Positions 46,909 to 58,300 of a DNA stretch of 64,000 nt are shown piece after piece. Position 1 is the stretch's first letter. The number at the start of each line of letters is the position of its first letter. The DNA comes from Marisa cornuarietis. Taxonomy: Eukaryota > Mollusca > Gastropoda > Architaenioglossa > Ampullariidae. Under the pieces are notes generated by a model. The model did not search any database, was not told where the DNA came from, and was given only the letters and a program-made list of their open reading frames with translations. The position numbers were made by a program, and so were the translations under genes. The stretch lies in contig SMMW01000617.1 of assembly GCA_004794655.1 (NCBI GenBank), positions 12,957,501 through 13,021,500 on the forward strand. Reading direction: 5' to 3'.

Positions 46909-47160
46909 TGGCGATGGTTAGGTCACGTGTGCCGCATGCCTCCAGACTCAATTCCCAGAACAGCCCTGCGATGGACACCACAGGGAAAGAGGAACAGAGG
47001 GAGGCCCAAAGAGACGTGGAGGCGATCCATCGAAAAGGACCTCAAGAACAGAGGCCTGTCACTCGAGACAGCCCCCAGAACAGCAGCAGACAGAACCAGA
47101 TGGAGATCCCTAGCTGTTGCCTCAAGCGCCAGACGGCACAGAGGACTGATGATGATGATG
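46909..47160 (+). mobile_element. LINE reverse-transcriptase C-terminal fragment
   Basis: It reads WRWLGHVCRMPPDSIPRTAL, then RWTPQGKRNRGRPKETWRRS and DRTRWRSLAVASSARR, the typical extreme C-terminus of a non-LTR retrotransposon polyprotein. It ends in a GATGATGATG tail. It is 5'-truncated, with no intact protein. Confidence 0.75.
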
Positions 47161-47567
47161 TGTTTCATCAAAAAATTTAATTTTGAAATTTTACAGAAAG
47201 AAAACTAAAGTATACATAATATGTACAATATCCCATCTATAATTTTTTATACATATTGAAAATAATATCATAATAGCTTTTTTTCACTAAAACTGCACTT
47301 TGATTTTGTTCATTGCTGGGGTAGATGGCCATACTAAAAATGCATGTCAAACAAGGATAAAATTGAAATAAAAATTATAAAATATTTAAGTGTCAGCTGT
47401 TGTCACAAATAAAAAATGGCTTTTTGGTTCCTTTCTTTAAACAAAGGATGCTTAAATATCTGATCTGAGTGTTTTTACAGGGTAAGTATATACAGATTAT
47501 TTATGTCATACATGGTTTGCTAGAGAGGCTGCTTCCTAACTTCCTTCAAACCATTTTCTCTTCTCTG

Positions 47568-47645
47568 CTTTAATAATAATAATAATAAATGAAAATAAAT
47601 TTATATAATGCATACTCACACTTCTAAGGAGTATGCTATTAGAAC
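47568..47645 (-). mobile_element. LINE 3' tail, minus strand
   Basis: Minus strand: GTGTGAGTATGCATTATATA, then TTATTTTCATTATTATTATT, resembling the tail of the plus-strand copy at 48000-48058. Confidence 0.45.
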
Positions 47646-47697
47646 TTAAAAACAAGAATGAGACATGGGCAACATATGAGGGACAAAAGAACAAGGA

Positions 47698-48058
47698 ACA
47701 ACATATCTTCCTTTCCATATCCGCCACCTTCCTACAACTGAATCGTTCAAATCTGCACTGAAAACGCACTTCTTCCTTGAGCATTTCTCCTAACACAGTC
47801 CACACAATGCTCGTCCTTCTTAACCCCGCCCCCTTCCCTCTTGCTACTTTACCCATCTTTCTCGCAGAATCACTATATTTTTCTGTTCCTGTTACTTGAT
47901 GCCATTTGTTTTCTGTTTCGTCAGTACTGTCGTTTTCTTTCGTCCCTTTGTTCTGTGTCTACTTAGTCCACGTCTCTTCCTCGTTTTAAGCGCTAAGAGC
48001 ATGCTCTCTATGAGTGTGAATATGCGCTATAAAAATCTTCACTATTATTATTATTATA
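47698..48058 (+). mobile_element. LINE 3' end with ORF2 C-terminus
   Basis: It reads LPFHIRHLPTTESFKSALKT, then HFFLEHFS and stop, followed by a 3' UTR ending TATGCGCTATAAAAATCTTC with an ATT-repeat tail. This is a 5'-truncated LINE copy. Confidence 0.65.
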
Positions 48059-48140
48059 TGAACGATGGAAGGATAAACACCACTGATATCCAATAAAGGA
48101 CAAATCTAAACATGTAAAGAGGATTCAAATAACAGGACTG

Positions 48141-48371
48141 GGCCCCCCGGTAGTGTAGTGGTTAAAACACTCGCTTGTCACCACTGCAGTGAGCGGCTCA
48201 GGGTTCAGATCTCGTCTCGGGAAACTCTCTGTATGTGACACCTGTTCGCAGGGCTGAGAGGCGGGGGTTTTCTCCGGGTACTCCGGTTTCCTCCCCCCTC
48301 CCTTTCCCCCCATAGTGCGAAATCGCCGCAAGGTGGAAGCACTTTCCAACTAAATAAACAAACAAACAAAC
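48141..48371 (+). mobile_element. Full-length tRNA-derived SINE with target duplication
   Basis: A box TAGTGTAGTGG (48151-48161), B box GGTTCAGATCT (48202-48212), central TCTCCGGGTACTCCGGTTTC (about 48270) and an AAAC-repeat tail. It is bounded by a perfect 12-bp direct repeat ATAACAGGACTG at 48129-48140 and 48372-48383. Confidence 0.85.
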
Positions 48372-48399
48372 ATAACAGGACTGAAACTATCATTATTTA

Positions 48400-48715
48400 G
48401 CAAAAAGAAGAAATGCAGGGAAGTAGCAATAAGCAGAAAAGGGTGGAAGCGTGTGAAAAGTGACTAGCATTGTGTGGACTGTTGTTAGGAGTAATTTATA
48501 GGTGCGTTTTCAGTGCACATCTAAAGGATTAAATAGTGGGTGGGTGGCAGATATGGAAAGGGAGAGAGTTCCATTGTTTCACTGCACAATAACTAAAAAT
48601 CCTGTGACCATATGTTGTTGTTCTGGTGATAGGAATAATTAGGAGACAGTCGTCAGACAAGGAGCAGAGTTGTCTAGCTGGGACAATTTTACCAGGTATT
48701 TGTTTCTCCACCTAA
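48400..48715 (-). mobile_element. LINE 3' end with ORF2 C-terminus, minus strand
   Basis: Minus strand reads IVPARQLCSLSDDCLLIIPI and FSYCAVKQWNSLPFHICHPP. It then shares GCACTGAAAACGCAC and CAGTCCACACAATGCT with the plus-strand copy at 47698. It carries an in-frame stop and is defunct. Confidence 0.65.
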
Positions 48716-50980
48716 AATCTGCAATCACCCCTTCAGTAGATGCTCAAAGATTCTGGGAGTCGCTTGCTGTCAATGGTCCATTCTTCTTGATAAGAAACAT
48801 ACTTGCAGGATTTAGACTTCACAAACCAATGGCCAAACCAAGAACTCTACCATGGAGCACATGGTAAAGTGACAGATCTAGTAGATGTATGGGAGCCCCC
48901 CATTTGTATAAAATATGCCATCACAACCATCATCTTCTTTGTTCTAATTACCATCACAACCATCATCATCTTATTTGTTCTAATTACCTTGAACACCAGG
49001 AAAGACATTCTCATGCAAAGCACCAGCAGTCACAATTAGATAAAATAATCTTTTATTTCAGTGGCTCGTAGTTTTTCTTATCTCTTCCCTTCAGCACTTC
49101 ACCTTACCTTCATGACGCCTCTCACCTCAGCATACTGCATATATTTCTTGTAATGATTCATTTTCTTCTCAGCAATTGCAGCCACAAAAAAGAACTAGCC
49201 AACATTAGTAGTTTTCAAGCACATATGTTGCACATACAACAGGAATTCAAATAACAACAGATGTTGATTATGTACACGCAAAAATTTAAAAACCCTTGAC
49301 AATTCAGATACTATGTCTATCAAATTATTCACATGGAGTCGATATAATTTAGTTTTTCTATGCATTCACAGACATGGTACATTCAACATAAAATATGTGA
49401 TTTTTGCTTTTACTCATATCTTCCTCTGTGTTATTATAATGATGGTAAGTGAGATGGAAATGCCTTTCCCCACTATTATATCTTTGTCAATGACTGACAT
49501 TGAGATACTATTAAAGTATTGTTAATTCAGCTGTTTGTTTAGGCCTTTTTGGAAACATGCTGTTAATACTACCAAGTTCTGCATAATATGTAAGTGGCAA
49601 AAAATGGTACAAGAGGACAGGCAGTACAATAGTAGCACAAATTCATTAAAAATTAAAAAACACACATACAAAAACACTGGCTGCATGCCTATCATGGCTG
49701 TTGTTTGATGTGAAGTAATTTCAGGTGACTAAGTGTTCTCTTCACCTAGCTTACCAAAAGAAAAATCATCAAGATAAAAAAAAACAAAAAAAAACAGCCG
49801 GTAACAAGCCCTGAGAGGAAAACAAAACAGACAAAAGAATCTAGCATTTCCAAGAAATGACATAAGTGCAGCTAAGCAAGGTTCCACCAGAATGGCTGCA
49901 GCACAAGGCAGAAAAGTCTTTGCACAAAAATAGAAAAAAAAAGAAAAAACGTTTCAGATACCTTTAGAAAGTTTTGTCATGGGAGGCGTTTCCACCATTG
50001 ACCTAATATTGACATTTTGATGTCACACTCCTCTCTATGAATCTGCTGCTGTTGCCTTACTCAAAATCTTTGAAAATATGTAGGAAGCTGCTGGAAAGGC
50101 TAAAACAGGCCTTCGATCGTTACCAGGAAATCTTTGTTGAGTTGTACCCATAGCACTAGACACACCTGTTTACAGCAAGCATTTGAAAGAGCTAAAAAAA
50201 AAAAAAATTGTAGCCATTTATATGCTTTCAATTTGTTGGAGTATTAGTTTGTTTTTTTTTAATTGTGAAGGAAACTTACACTTTCAATACTGTTGGGCAA
50301 TCATAGCTACTTCCAAAAATGGCTGTTCATGAGAACATACAGTCTGCCTCTACAAAATAGTAGTGATATTTTGGAGTAAATAATTAATGAAAGATAAATC
50401 TATGGCCGAAGGTGACCCTGCACAACACCTTGTCGAAGAATATCCTTCAAGGCACCCTACAGATCTGATTACATATTAATGTCATGATATTATAAATCCG
50501 TTCTCATCAAAAGTATAAAAAGAACAAAAATAAACTCTCACTTCGCATATTCTGCTTTATTAGCAGGTGAAAAATGTGTAACTTTGTGCATGACCTCGTG
50601 TTTTCAACTAATGAGCAAACCTAACTTTATGAGACTAGAACATCTTTTTCTACAATTGGACCAAAACAAATAAAAACAAAACCTACATACAAGACATCAA
50701 CACTTATCTTTTACATGATCAGAGCTACAAAAATACATCACGATATGAATGTATCATTGACAAGTTTACAGCTTATGCAGTTTGAAATATGTTCATGGAA
50801 TCTATGTCCATTAAATACTTTTAGAGACTATTAAGATCTAGGTGCTATACTAAACATGCATCTTGTATATGATGAGTCACCCAGAAAAGTCATGCTAAAC
50901 ACCTGGACACAAGGTGATTTGGATCCTTGCAGTTGCTAACTCACCTCAGGCTAGTCTGTAGAGTTGAGGTTTAAATGCCG

Positions 50981-51172
50981 AAATTTCCCTGTCTGACAGG
51001 AAAGAATGGATTTGATTTGCCAAAAAGAGATGAGGGTACTTGTCAAAGCAGATTGAAGAATTAGTGAAGCGGGGCCACTAGGGCAGCTGGCATCACCTGT
51101 ATTCCTCACTTCCCTCCCTTGGGTCAAACCTTTTTTTCTTTCCTTCCTCGCCATAAGGTAAAAGTTTGGTCT
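50981..51172. mobile_element. Inverted-repeat element, family 2, copy 2
   Basis: Shares AGGAAAGAATGGA, GAGGGTACTTGTC, CCACTAGGGCAGCTGG and CCTCACTTCCCTCCC with the complement of 43023-43203, in the same order. Confidence 0.5.
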
Positions 51173-53363
51173 TCAAATTTTAAAAACTGATTTAACTGTG
51201 GTTACAACATTCAGCTAGCATAGAGATGTTTGTGCAAGAGCGTGGATCTGCATGTCTGAGTGTGCTTGTGTACATGCGTTTGTGTGTGTGTAAGAGAGAA
51301 CATGAGTGAGGACCCACTGGTAACTGTCCAATCCCAGTATGCATATCCATTCTGGCTTTCTCTAAGCAGGGACAGACAAGAGATAGAGCAGTATGATTCA
51401 CATGCCGACTGAGGATTTTGGTTCTGGGTAATAAGTTTACAGGGATCTAAATATTCAAAAAGTAGATTTCTCTCTCAAATGGCTTTGAAAACAGCCAATT
51501 TGGCATATGAGCAGTGAACAATTGACTTCATGTTTTGAGGTTTTCCAGGTATGTACACACACCAAGCTTTTAAAGCTCTTCCTCCTTCGGAAGTTATTTG
51601 CATTTAAAAAAGAACAAAAAGTGTTTGTGTGTGTGTGTGTGCTTTAAACAAGCAAGAACTGATAGCTCAAGGTGAGCATCATAGTAATGTCAGGTTGCCT
51701 TGCTTTTTAGAGAAAAGTGACACCAAGCAAATCAGTAAATACAGTCCCAACTCATTATCTTGCCACCATCAACACAAATGTGCAAGATACGAAAGTGGGG
51801 ACATAAAGAAGGTAAATGACCTATAACTACCAGTGACTATTGGGAAATGATCCAAAGCAACCTATAACTATGGGAAATCCATAGTGCCAAAAATGTGTGG
51901 TGAAAGATGAGACAGACAAGGCAACGAGTTGACACTTTAACTTACATTATTAATCTGCTTTGAAAACTGCAAAGTATTTATCTCCCTTTACACATGCTAC
52001 GGCATTAAAATTCATTATTATTATTATGGCAATCTGTGTTCTGGGAGCTTTTGATTTTTTTTTTATAACAAAAATATTTAGTGGATGCACTAATTTTCTT
52101 ACGCTACTCTTTTGATTCTGTGCACATTGCAACAACAACAACAAAAGCATCATGCAAGAAATAAATAGTTCTGGGGAAAAACCTTCCCAAAGTGCTTTCT
52201 GAAGACTTGGGGGGGGGGAGTGAAGGGTGCTGGTATTTTAGACCTTAGTCTTAATGTTTTGCAATTATTTCCCCCTCAACCTCTTTATGCACATTCCCAG
52301 TAGTGCACCTTGTTTTGGTGGGGGGTTTGTTTTGGTTTTTTATGACTAAACAATTTATCAAAATTGCTATGATTTTCAAGTATAACAGAAATAATAATAG
52401 CAATTTATCATAAATGGTATGTTACAGTTCAAGGTCACTACTTATGATATGCTTAGACAGTGGCCACTGGATGTGACAAATAACAACCGCGATGAACAGT
52501 TTGTACTAAACAAATATTTATATTTGAGCTCTGCCTACTTGCTGCTGCAGAATGGTTCACAAAAAACAGTAAATAGCACATGCTTGAACATGCTTAAACA
52601 CTTGTAATATTTAAGAATGATGAGAAAACACAGATCTTTGAAATCTTGTACATTCGTAAGTACTCTGTAAGCTCACCCATTCATCATTCTTGACTCCCAC
52701 CCCTCATCAAAAAAAAACAAAACAAAACAAAACAAAACCTAAAGATGGCTGGAAAGATCTAAATTTGCATGGGAGTTGTGATAATCAAAATTTCTAAAAA
52801 TGCAATTTCATTTGAAAAGGGAAGACTTAATTGTTCTTCAGCTGGATGTGCCATCCACACTCTTGTCATATTCTCTTCACCTTAAAGTTTTCTTTGCAGC
52901 ATTTATATCAGCCTTTTCCCTCATTTTACAATGAGAAGATACAGGATTCAAGGCATTATTTGAAAAAATATATTGAAATCCAAGTACCTGTAGAAAAAAG
53001 ATTACTTCATGTCTGTCATTAACAGCCATCTCATCACCTGAAGCCTTCAAGTTCACAAAAAATTTAATCTTTTATAGACTGTCAGCTTCATGGGAGGTGG
53101 AGGGGGGGGATTAATATAACATTTCAGAAACACAGATTACTTATTGTAACATTAACATACAGCTTCAAAACTTTTGAACATTTCACCTATAAACCACAGA
53201 ATACACATAATCTTAAAAAATATATATCACATGAAGTGAAACGTAAGCTATGTTCAACACATTACAAAAACAGACCCCCCCCCTCCACAAAAAAATCCAT
53301 ATATAGGAATATACTCTCAACATCAAACATGATTCAAGGCAGCACCAGATATAAACTTAGTGA

Positions 53364-53369
53364 TTTATT
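53364..53369 (-). terminator. Candidate poly(A) signal of the IL-17R-like gene
   Basis: AATAAA on the minus strand lies about 320 nt past the stop codon at 53693, a typical distance. Confidence 0.45.
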
Positions 53370-53692
53370 GATACAGAAACAGCATCACAGACAGCAAGTA
53401 GGTTTTCCTTTTTTTAAAAAAAATAAAAAAAAAAACAAACAAAAAACTCAAACATGTTTTAACAGTTGATCGAAGACACCCCCATTTCATTTTTAGACAA
53501 TTTCTGTAACATGCTGGGGATCATTTAACAGTTTTCTAGCCGACAGGAGGGCCAGAGCTCAAATAGATTGATTGCACAATAGCTCATTCTTACAAAACAT
53601 CCATTTCACATGGATTTTGAGCTTACAAAGAGCACCACAAAACTGCATAAGCTGCTGCTTGGCAGTCTACGCCAGTACGTCTACAGTATTCA

Positions 53693-55348
53693 CTAAAGGA
53701 CATCCTCTTTTAATGACTGCACATCTGAAAGACCTAAATCACACATCTCCTTTAGGTAGGTGCCAAAAGAGAGATTTGTTAAGTCAGGTGGTGGGACCAC
53801 ATGAAGAGGAGTCAGGCAGGGTGCTGGCTTCACCAAGGAAGTAGGGCTCGACACAAGGGCGGAGAATGAAAAACTACGTGGAGGAGCCCCCAGACCAGAC
53901 CCTACAGGAAGGGAGAATGTTCTGTGGTCTGCGCCATGATGAAATATGCGTGGCATTGTCAGCGATAGAAGGTCTCGCTCCAAAGAATCAGAGCCAGTAT
54001 TTCCAGCTGAACCTGATGAGATGGTTGACACTGATGACAGAGAGGATGGCGAGGTTCTGCCACTGACTTTGGTGTCTGACCTCCACTCCTTTGGACCATC
54101 CTCCTCAATAATGTCTATCTCATGGCCTTTCAGAGGCTGGCCTTGCTGTGTCCACGGAGCCTCAGGGTCTCCCATTTCCTTTTCTGCCTCTTTAGTCTTT
54201 ATGGCGTTCTCTTTGTGAGCCTCGACATCTTTGTTGACTCCCCACTCCTTATGAACTTCCGCTTGTAGCACTGTCCGTGAGCTCCCAAGATGAACACTCG
54301 GCCAACCTTCACCCAAGGTCTGAGAAGAGGAAAGGTGAGGACAGTATGAAGACGATGTTCGAACTGCTTCTCCCACAGCAGGCAAAGACTTACTGCGGGA
54401 GCATCGTTGTTCAGGGGATGCCTCCACCCCTAGTTCTACGTCGGTTTCTCCATCTGTGTCAGTCAAGAGGATGCTGGCTTGCTGCTGAGAGCAGGTGTGC
54501 ACAGGACACTGCGGTCTGTGCCCTGATGCCACTGCCCATCCTTGTTGATGGTACCGACAAGCAAGGCAGGATGGTCTGTCCTGACCATCCAGGTCCAGAC
54601 CAACAGCTACCGGAAAGCTATCCACGCTGCGGGACACACCTTGCAGAGTGTGAGCAGCAGACGGCTGGCTGCTGGTCAAAGAAGAGGGTAAGGAGTTGGG
54701 GCGACTGTTGACAAACCACATACGGCCTTCTGTCTGCCAGCGACGGCCCTGCAAAGTAACGTCATCTCCTGCACCGAGGTTCAGGTCAGCCATATCTTGA
54801 GTGGAGAAGCTGTCCTTGGGCAGGAGAGGCTGGTCGTGTGATTCGCCATCATGATGCCGGTGCCGGTGCCGTGTTCTGGTCCTTGCTCTGGGAGGAGGAG
54901 GTTCCAGTCTGTCCTCCACCCAGTTAGGATTAACCTGAAAAAAGTCTCGTGCTTGACCCAGGGCTGCCCAAAGTTCCTGCCCAGCTTCTGTCTGCTGCCA
55001 CGCATTCACATCATGTCGCCTTTCTTCCAGAAGCTGAACTTTGTGAGGTAACATGGATGCAAGGTGTGAACACAGAGCATAAAAACCGCCCATCAAAGTG
55101 AATGTTTTGGCAGCCTCTAGTTGAGGTGGGATGTCACTCAGACGAGAATAATCCATCACAACAGCTATGAACTTGCCAATATCCATCCCTTTGCTTCGCT
55201 CTGCCCGCAGTTTTTCTGCTACGTAGTCCACTGCAACAGCAAAGTAGTCTGGAATCGTGCGATTCTGTTCTGTCCGGAATCGAACCCGCTTCTTGCTGCA
55301 GCGCAGTCGAGCACCCAAAGAGCACACAACTATGATAAAATCAGCCTC
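53693..55348 (-). CDS. IL-17R-like terminal exon (SEFIR C-half and tail)
   Basis: The acceptor is TTATCATTTCAG|GAGGCT, phase 0. It encodes 551 residues and TAG: the second half of SEFIR (about 1-110), the IL-17RA-like extension (to about 150), then an RTRTRHRHRHHDG segment and a low-complexity tail rich in Ser, Gln and Pro. Confidence 0.87.
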   Translation of the reverse strand, partial: EADFIIVVCSLGARLRCSKKRVRFRTEQNRTIPDYFAVAVDYVAEKLRAERSKGMDIGKFIAVVMDYSRLSDIPPQLEAAKTFTLMGGFYALCSHLASMLPHKVQLLEERRHDVNAWQQTEAGQELWAALGQARDFFQVNPNWVEDRLEPPPPRARTRTRHRHRHHDGESHDQPLLPKDSFSTQDMADLNLGAGDDVTLQGRRWQTEGRMWFVNSRPNSLPSSLTSSQPSAAHTLQGVSRSVDSFPVAVGLDLDGQDRPSCLACRYHQQGWAVASGHRPQCPVHTCSQQQASILLTDTDGETDVELGVEASPEQRCSRSKSLPAVGEAVRTSSSYCPHLSSSQTLGEGWPSVHLGSSRTVLQAEVHKEWGVNKDVEAHKENAIKTKEAEKEMGDPEAPWTQQGQPLKGHEIDIIEEDGPKEWRSDTKVSGRTSPSSLSSVSTISSGSAGNTGSDSLERDLLSLTMPRIFHHGADHRTFSLPVGSGLGAPPRSFSFSALVSSPTSLVKPAPCLTPLHVVPPPDLTNLSFGTYLKEMCDLGLSDVQSLKEDVL

Positions 55349-58300
55349 CTGAAATGATAAATCAAAAGCAAACATGATCGCAATGAAAGCTGAGGGTAAA
55401 GGTTTGAAGAGTTATTTTCCAGTATACAGATTCTAGGGCTAAGGTGGTGGTGATGAATGTTGTTTTACTAGAAGCCAGTAGCTGAAGCTGTGTCATGGTC
55501 AACCAGCCAGCCCTGCAGACAGCTATCACAAGCAGATTAAGAATAGTGCCCCTAAGACAAGATCTCAATCCAAGACAACCAGTCCTCATTGTATTAATGA
55601 CAAGCACTAACCATTGCACTACTTGACCGTCCATTCTTAGGCTGAGCAAATCATCTCATTATATGCATTTTTTTATTTAATAGCCTTGAGGTAATTCCTT
55701 TCCCAAAAATGCATTTTCAAACCCCATCTGAAGGAATCAAAACAGCATCAAAACTACACAGGAGAAAAAAAAGCAGTTTCAGGAATCTGAGGATGACAAC
55801 TAACCAAAACACTACAGTTGTGCAGTAATCATTCACAGTCAAGTATTCTGTGTTTATATTTTATACAGGTGAATTATCCTTCTAGCTAAAAATATGGAAA
55901 AAACACCCAATGGACAAATACGAAAATTTAATTCTTGCAATAGATTTTTTTGCTAAAATGAATAAGATTAATGACCAAATCATAGAAAACTATGAAAACA
56001 TAAGTCTTTGCAGTATTGTGCTGCAAAAAACATTTGCATTCTTATCATTACACCATTAACATCAAAATAAATTTTAACAGACAAAGTAAAGAACCAAGGA
56101 AACATGAACTCCTTTTATTCCTGCTCAAAAGTACAACACAGTATAATCATCTATGTTCTTACTTGTAATCGATCCCCCAACCAGTCTTCTAGGCCTTGCT
56201 CCATAATAGATGCTTCTTCAAAAACATCTAGGCACACAGTAACGCCACAGGCCTCCATCAAAAGCCCTGACAGGGCCACCACAACTGCCTCATGCACAGC
56301 ACAGTCAAAAGCATATAGGACAAGCACTGTCGGGATTGGCTTGCCTCCTGCATCTGTTACAAAATGTAAAAGTATTACTGCCTACTGATACAAAGTTTAA
56401 ACAATTCTACAGTTATATTGAAGTCTTCATGACTGAATAATAATTCTACAGTAACTATTCACCCTCTCCAAGCATATCTTTTGCAAAAATTAAGATTATG
56501 ACTTGCAACCTTCTTGCCATAAATCTTTACTGTTTGAAAATCAAATCAAAGATTAACAGAACATATGCTTCATCACTCTAAATCAGGTGTGCCCAACCTA
56601 TGGCCCGTGAAGGTACCTCATGGGGCCCACTCATTTTAACCGGACACAGGGTGACATCACCTTGATGCCGCCACAGAGTCCCCCTTTTGTTGCTGTACAT
56701 ATAATTTTTCACAGCAAAATTTCATTTTTAACGTTGGTAGGATTCTGGCAAAACTACCATGTTCTGGCCCGCGAGATTTCATATCATGTCGAGTGCGGCC
56801 CTTGGGCAAGAAAAGGTTGGGCATCACTGCTCTAAATCGTATATTGCATGCATTTTGTGTGCAGAGTGAACTGAGTTAGCATTCACACAGGAACACAAGC
56901 TTTATGAATTTAATTATTATGATTATAATTATTATTATTTTGAACTTTCAGTTATTACAGTTGTTACGACTTCCAACTTTTTATATCACTTCGTTGATTA
57001 CTATAACTGATTTCTTCTATTTCATCAATCATTAAAAGAAAATCTTCACTCAATTTGTAAGTATGAGAAATGGTAAAATAAGAAACAAACAAAAAAAACC
57101 ACATAATTATCACTCAGGCTGGGAAAGTCTGCATCTCATTCTGCTCCACAAAACCAATAGTGCTACATCTCTTCACTGTGAGAAGAAAGGTCTCTCTCTC
57201 ACCTATGCTGACTGATCTGTTGATGCTGGGAGAATGCTGTGTTGTCCCATTCACTGAAAACAGTCAAAGTAATTTATGCACTGGTTTTACTTACACTGTC
57301 CATCATGTCCTCTCTCTCATTTTTCTTCAACCGCATGTACTTTGGTAAAAGTTCGTCAACAGATTTTTTTTCAACCCACTTAACTCTTATTATACTGGAG
57401 GTTTGAGGCACTCTGCTACTTCATTTTTGGTTATGTTGCAAACACTTGCTGGTCAAATGCAAATATGTTGCAAAAGTAGACTTGTTTATACCAAACTAAA
57501 GAAAAATGAATAAACCTTAATAAACATTAATAAAAATAAAAAGCTGAAAAAATCATAGAAACTGAAATATCTTTAATTTAATTATGAATAATAATTGTTA
57601 GCATGGTCTACTAAATGCCAATGGTCAATATTACAAAGAAGGAATGTTTGTCTTGAGACAATACGTTTTAGATACAAAATCCTAATGTACATTCAATTCT
57701 CCTTAGAATATTACAATTTTATTAAATTGAAATTACATTTGCCAAGGATAATGATGTTTAAATGCGTATACTGTTTTGCTGACTTCCACTGCTCTATTCT
57801 GGGTTATCACACACAAACTTTCTTTCCAAGTGCAAAATGATGGTCTAGGTCTAATAAATGCAACTTCAGTGAAATTTCTTTTTGTAAAAATTAATGCAAG
57901 AAGCAATATTTCAGACGATATAAGTAACTGCTAACAATTATAAAAAGTTAACAAGAATTCAACTCATGTCTTTGTCACAAACAGTGGAAAAATAAAACTT
58001 TTTTCTTTATCTTCTTCCACATTCTCTTCACCAAAGACAACAAAAGAGTCATTCTCTAAATAAAAATTTGAATCAGACATATTTTACTAGATCTGATATC
58101 GAAATCAAAGACCCACTCACAACCAACATGTTTGCGCTGTAAAAAAAGACGGGAAACCTCGCAGTCATTTGTGTCATCTTCCTCTTTGTTTTCACGCACA
58201 TATTATTTTAAATAATGTTACTTGAGTACAATTACATCAATTTTTTAATCATTTTTAAGGACTCCTAAAGTAATAAAAATAACTTTGAACGTAAAGTTTT

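Larger units (their letters stand above)
43953..53692. other. Intergenic region between the GPCR and the IL-17R-like gene
   Basis: Holds a SINE fragment (44740-44850), a coding-like segment (45970-46035), a CpG-rich promoter-like patch (46190-46400), a retroelement cluster (46909-48715) and inverted-repeat element copy 2 (50981-51172). The remainder (48716-50980, 51173-53692) is AT-rich with short A-runs and nothing recognised. Confidence 0.6.
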
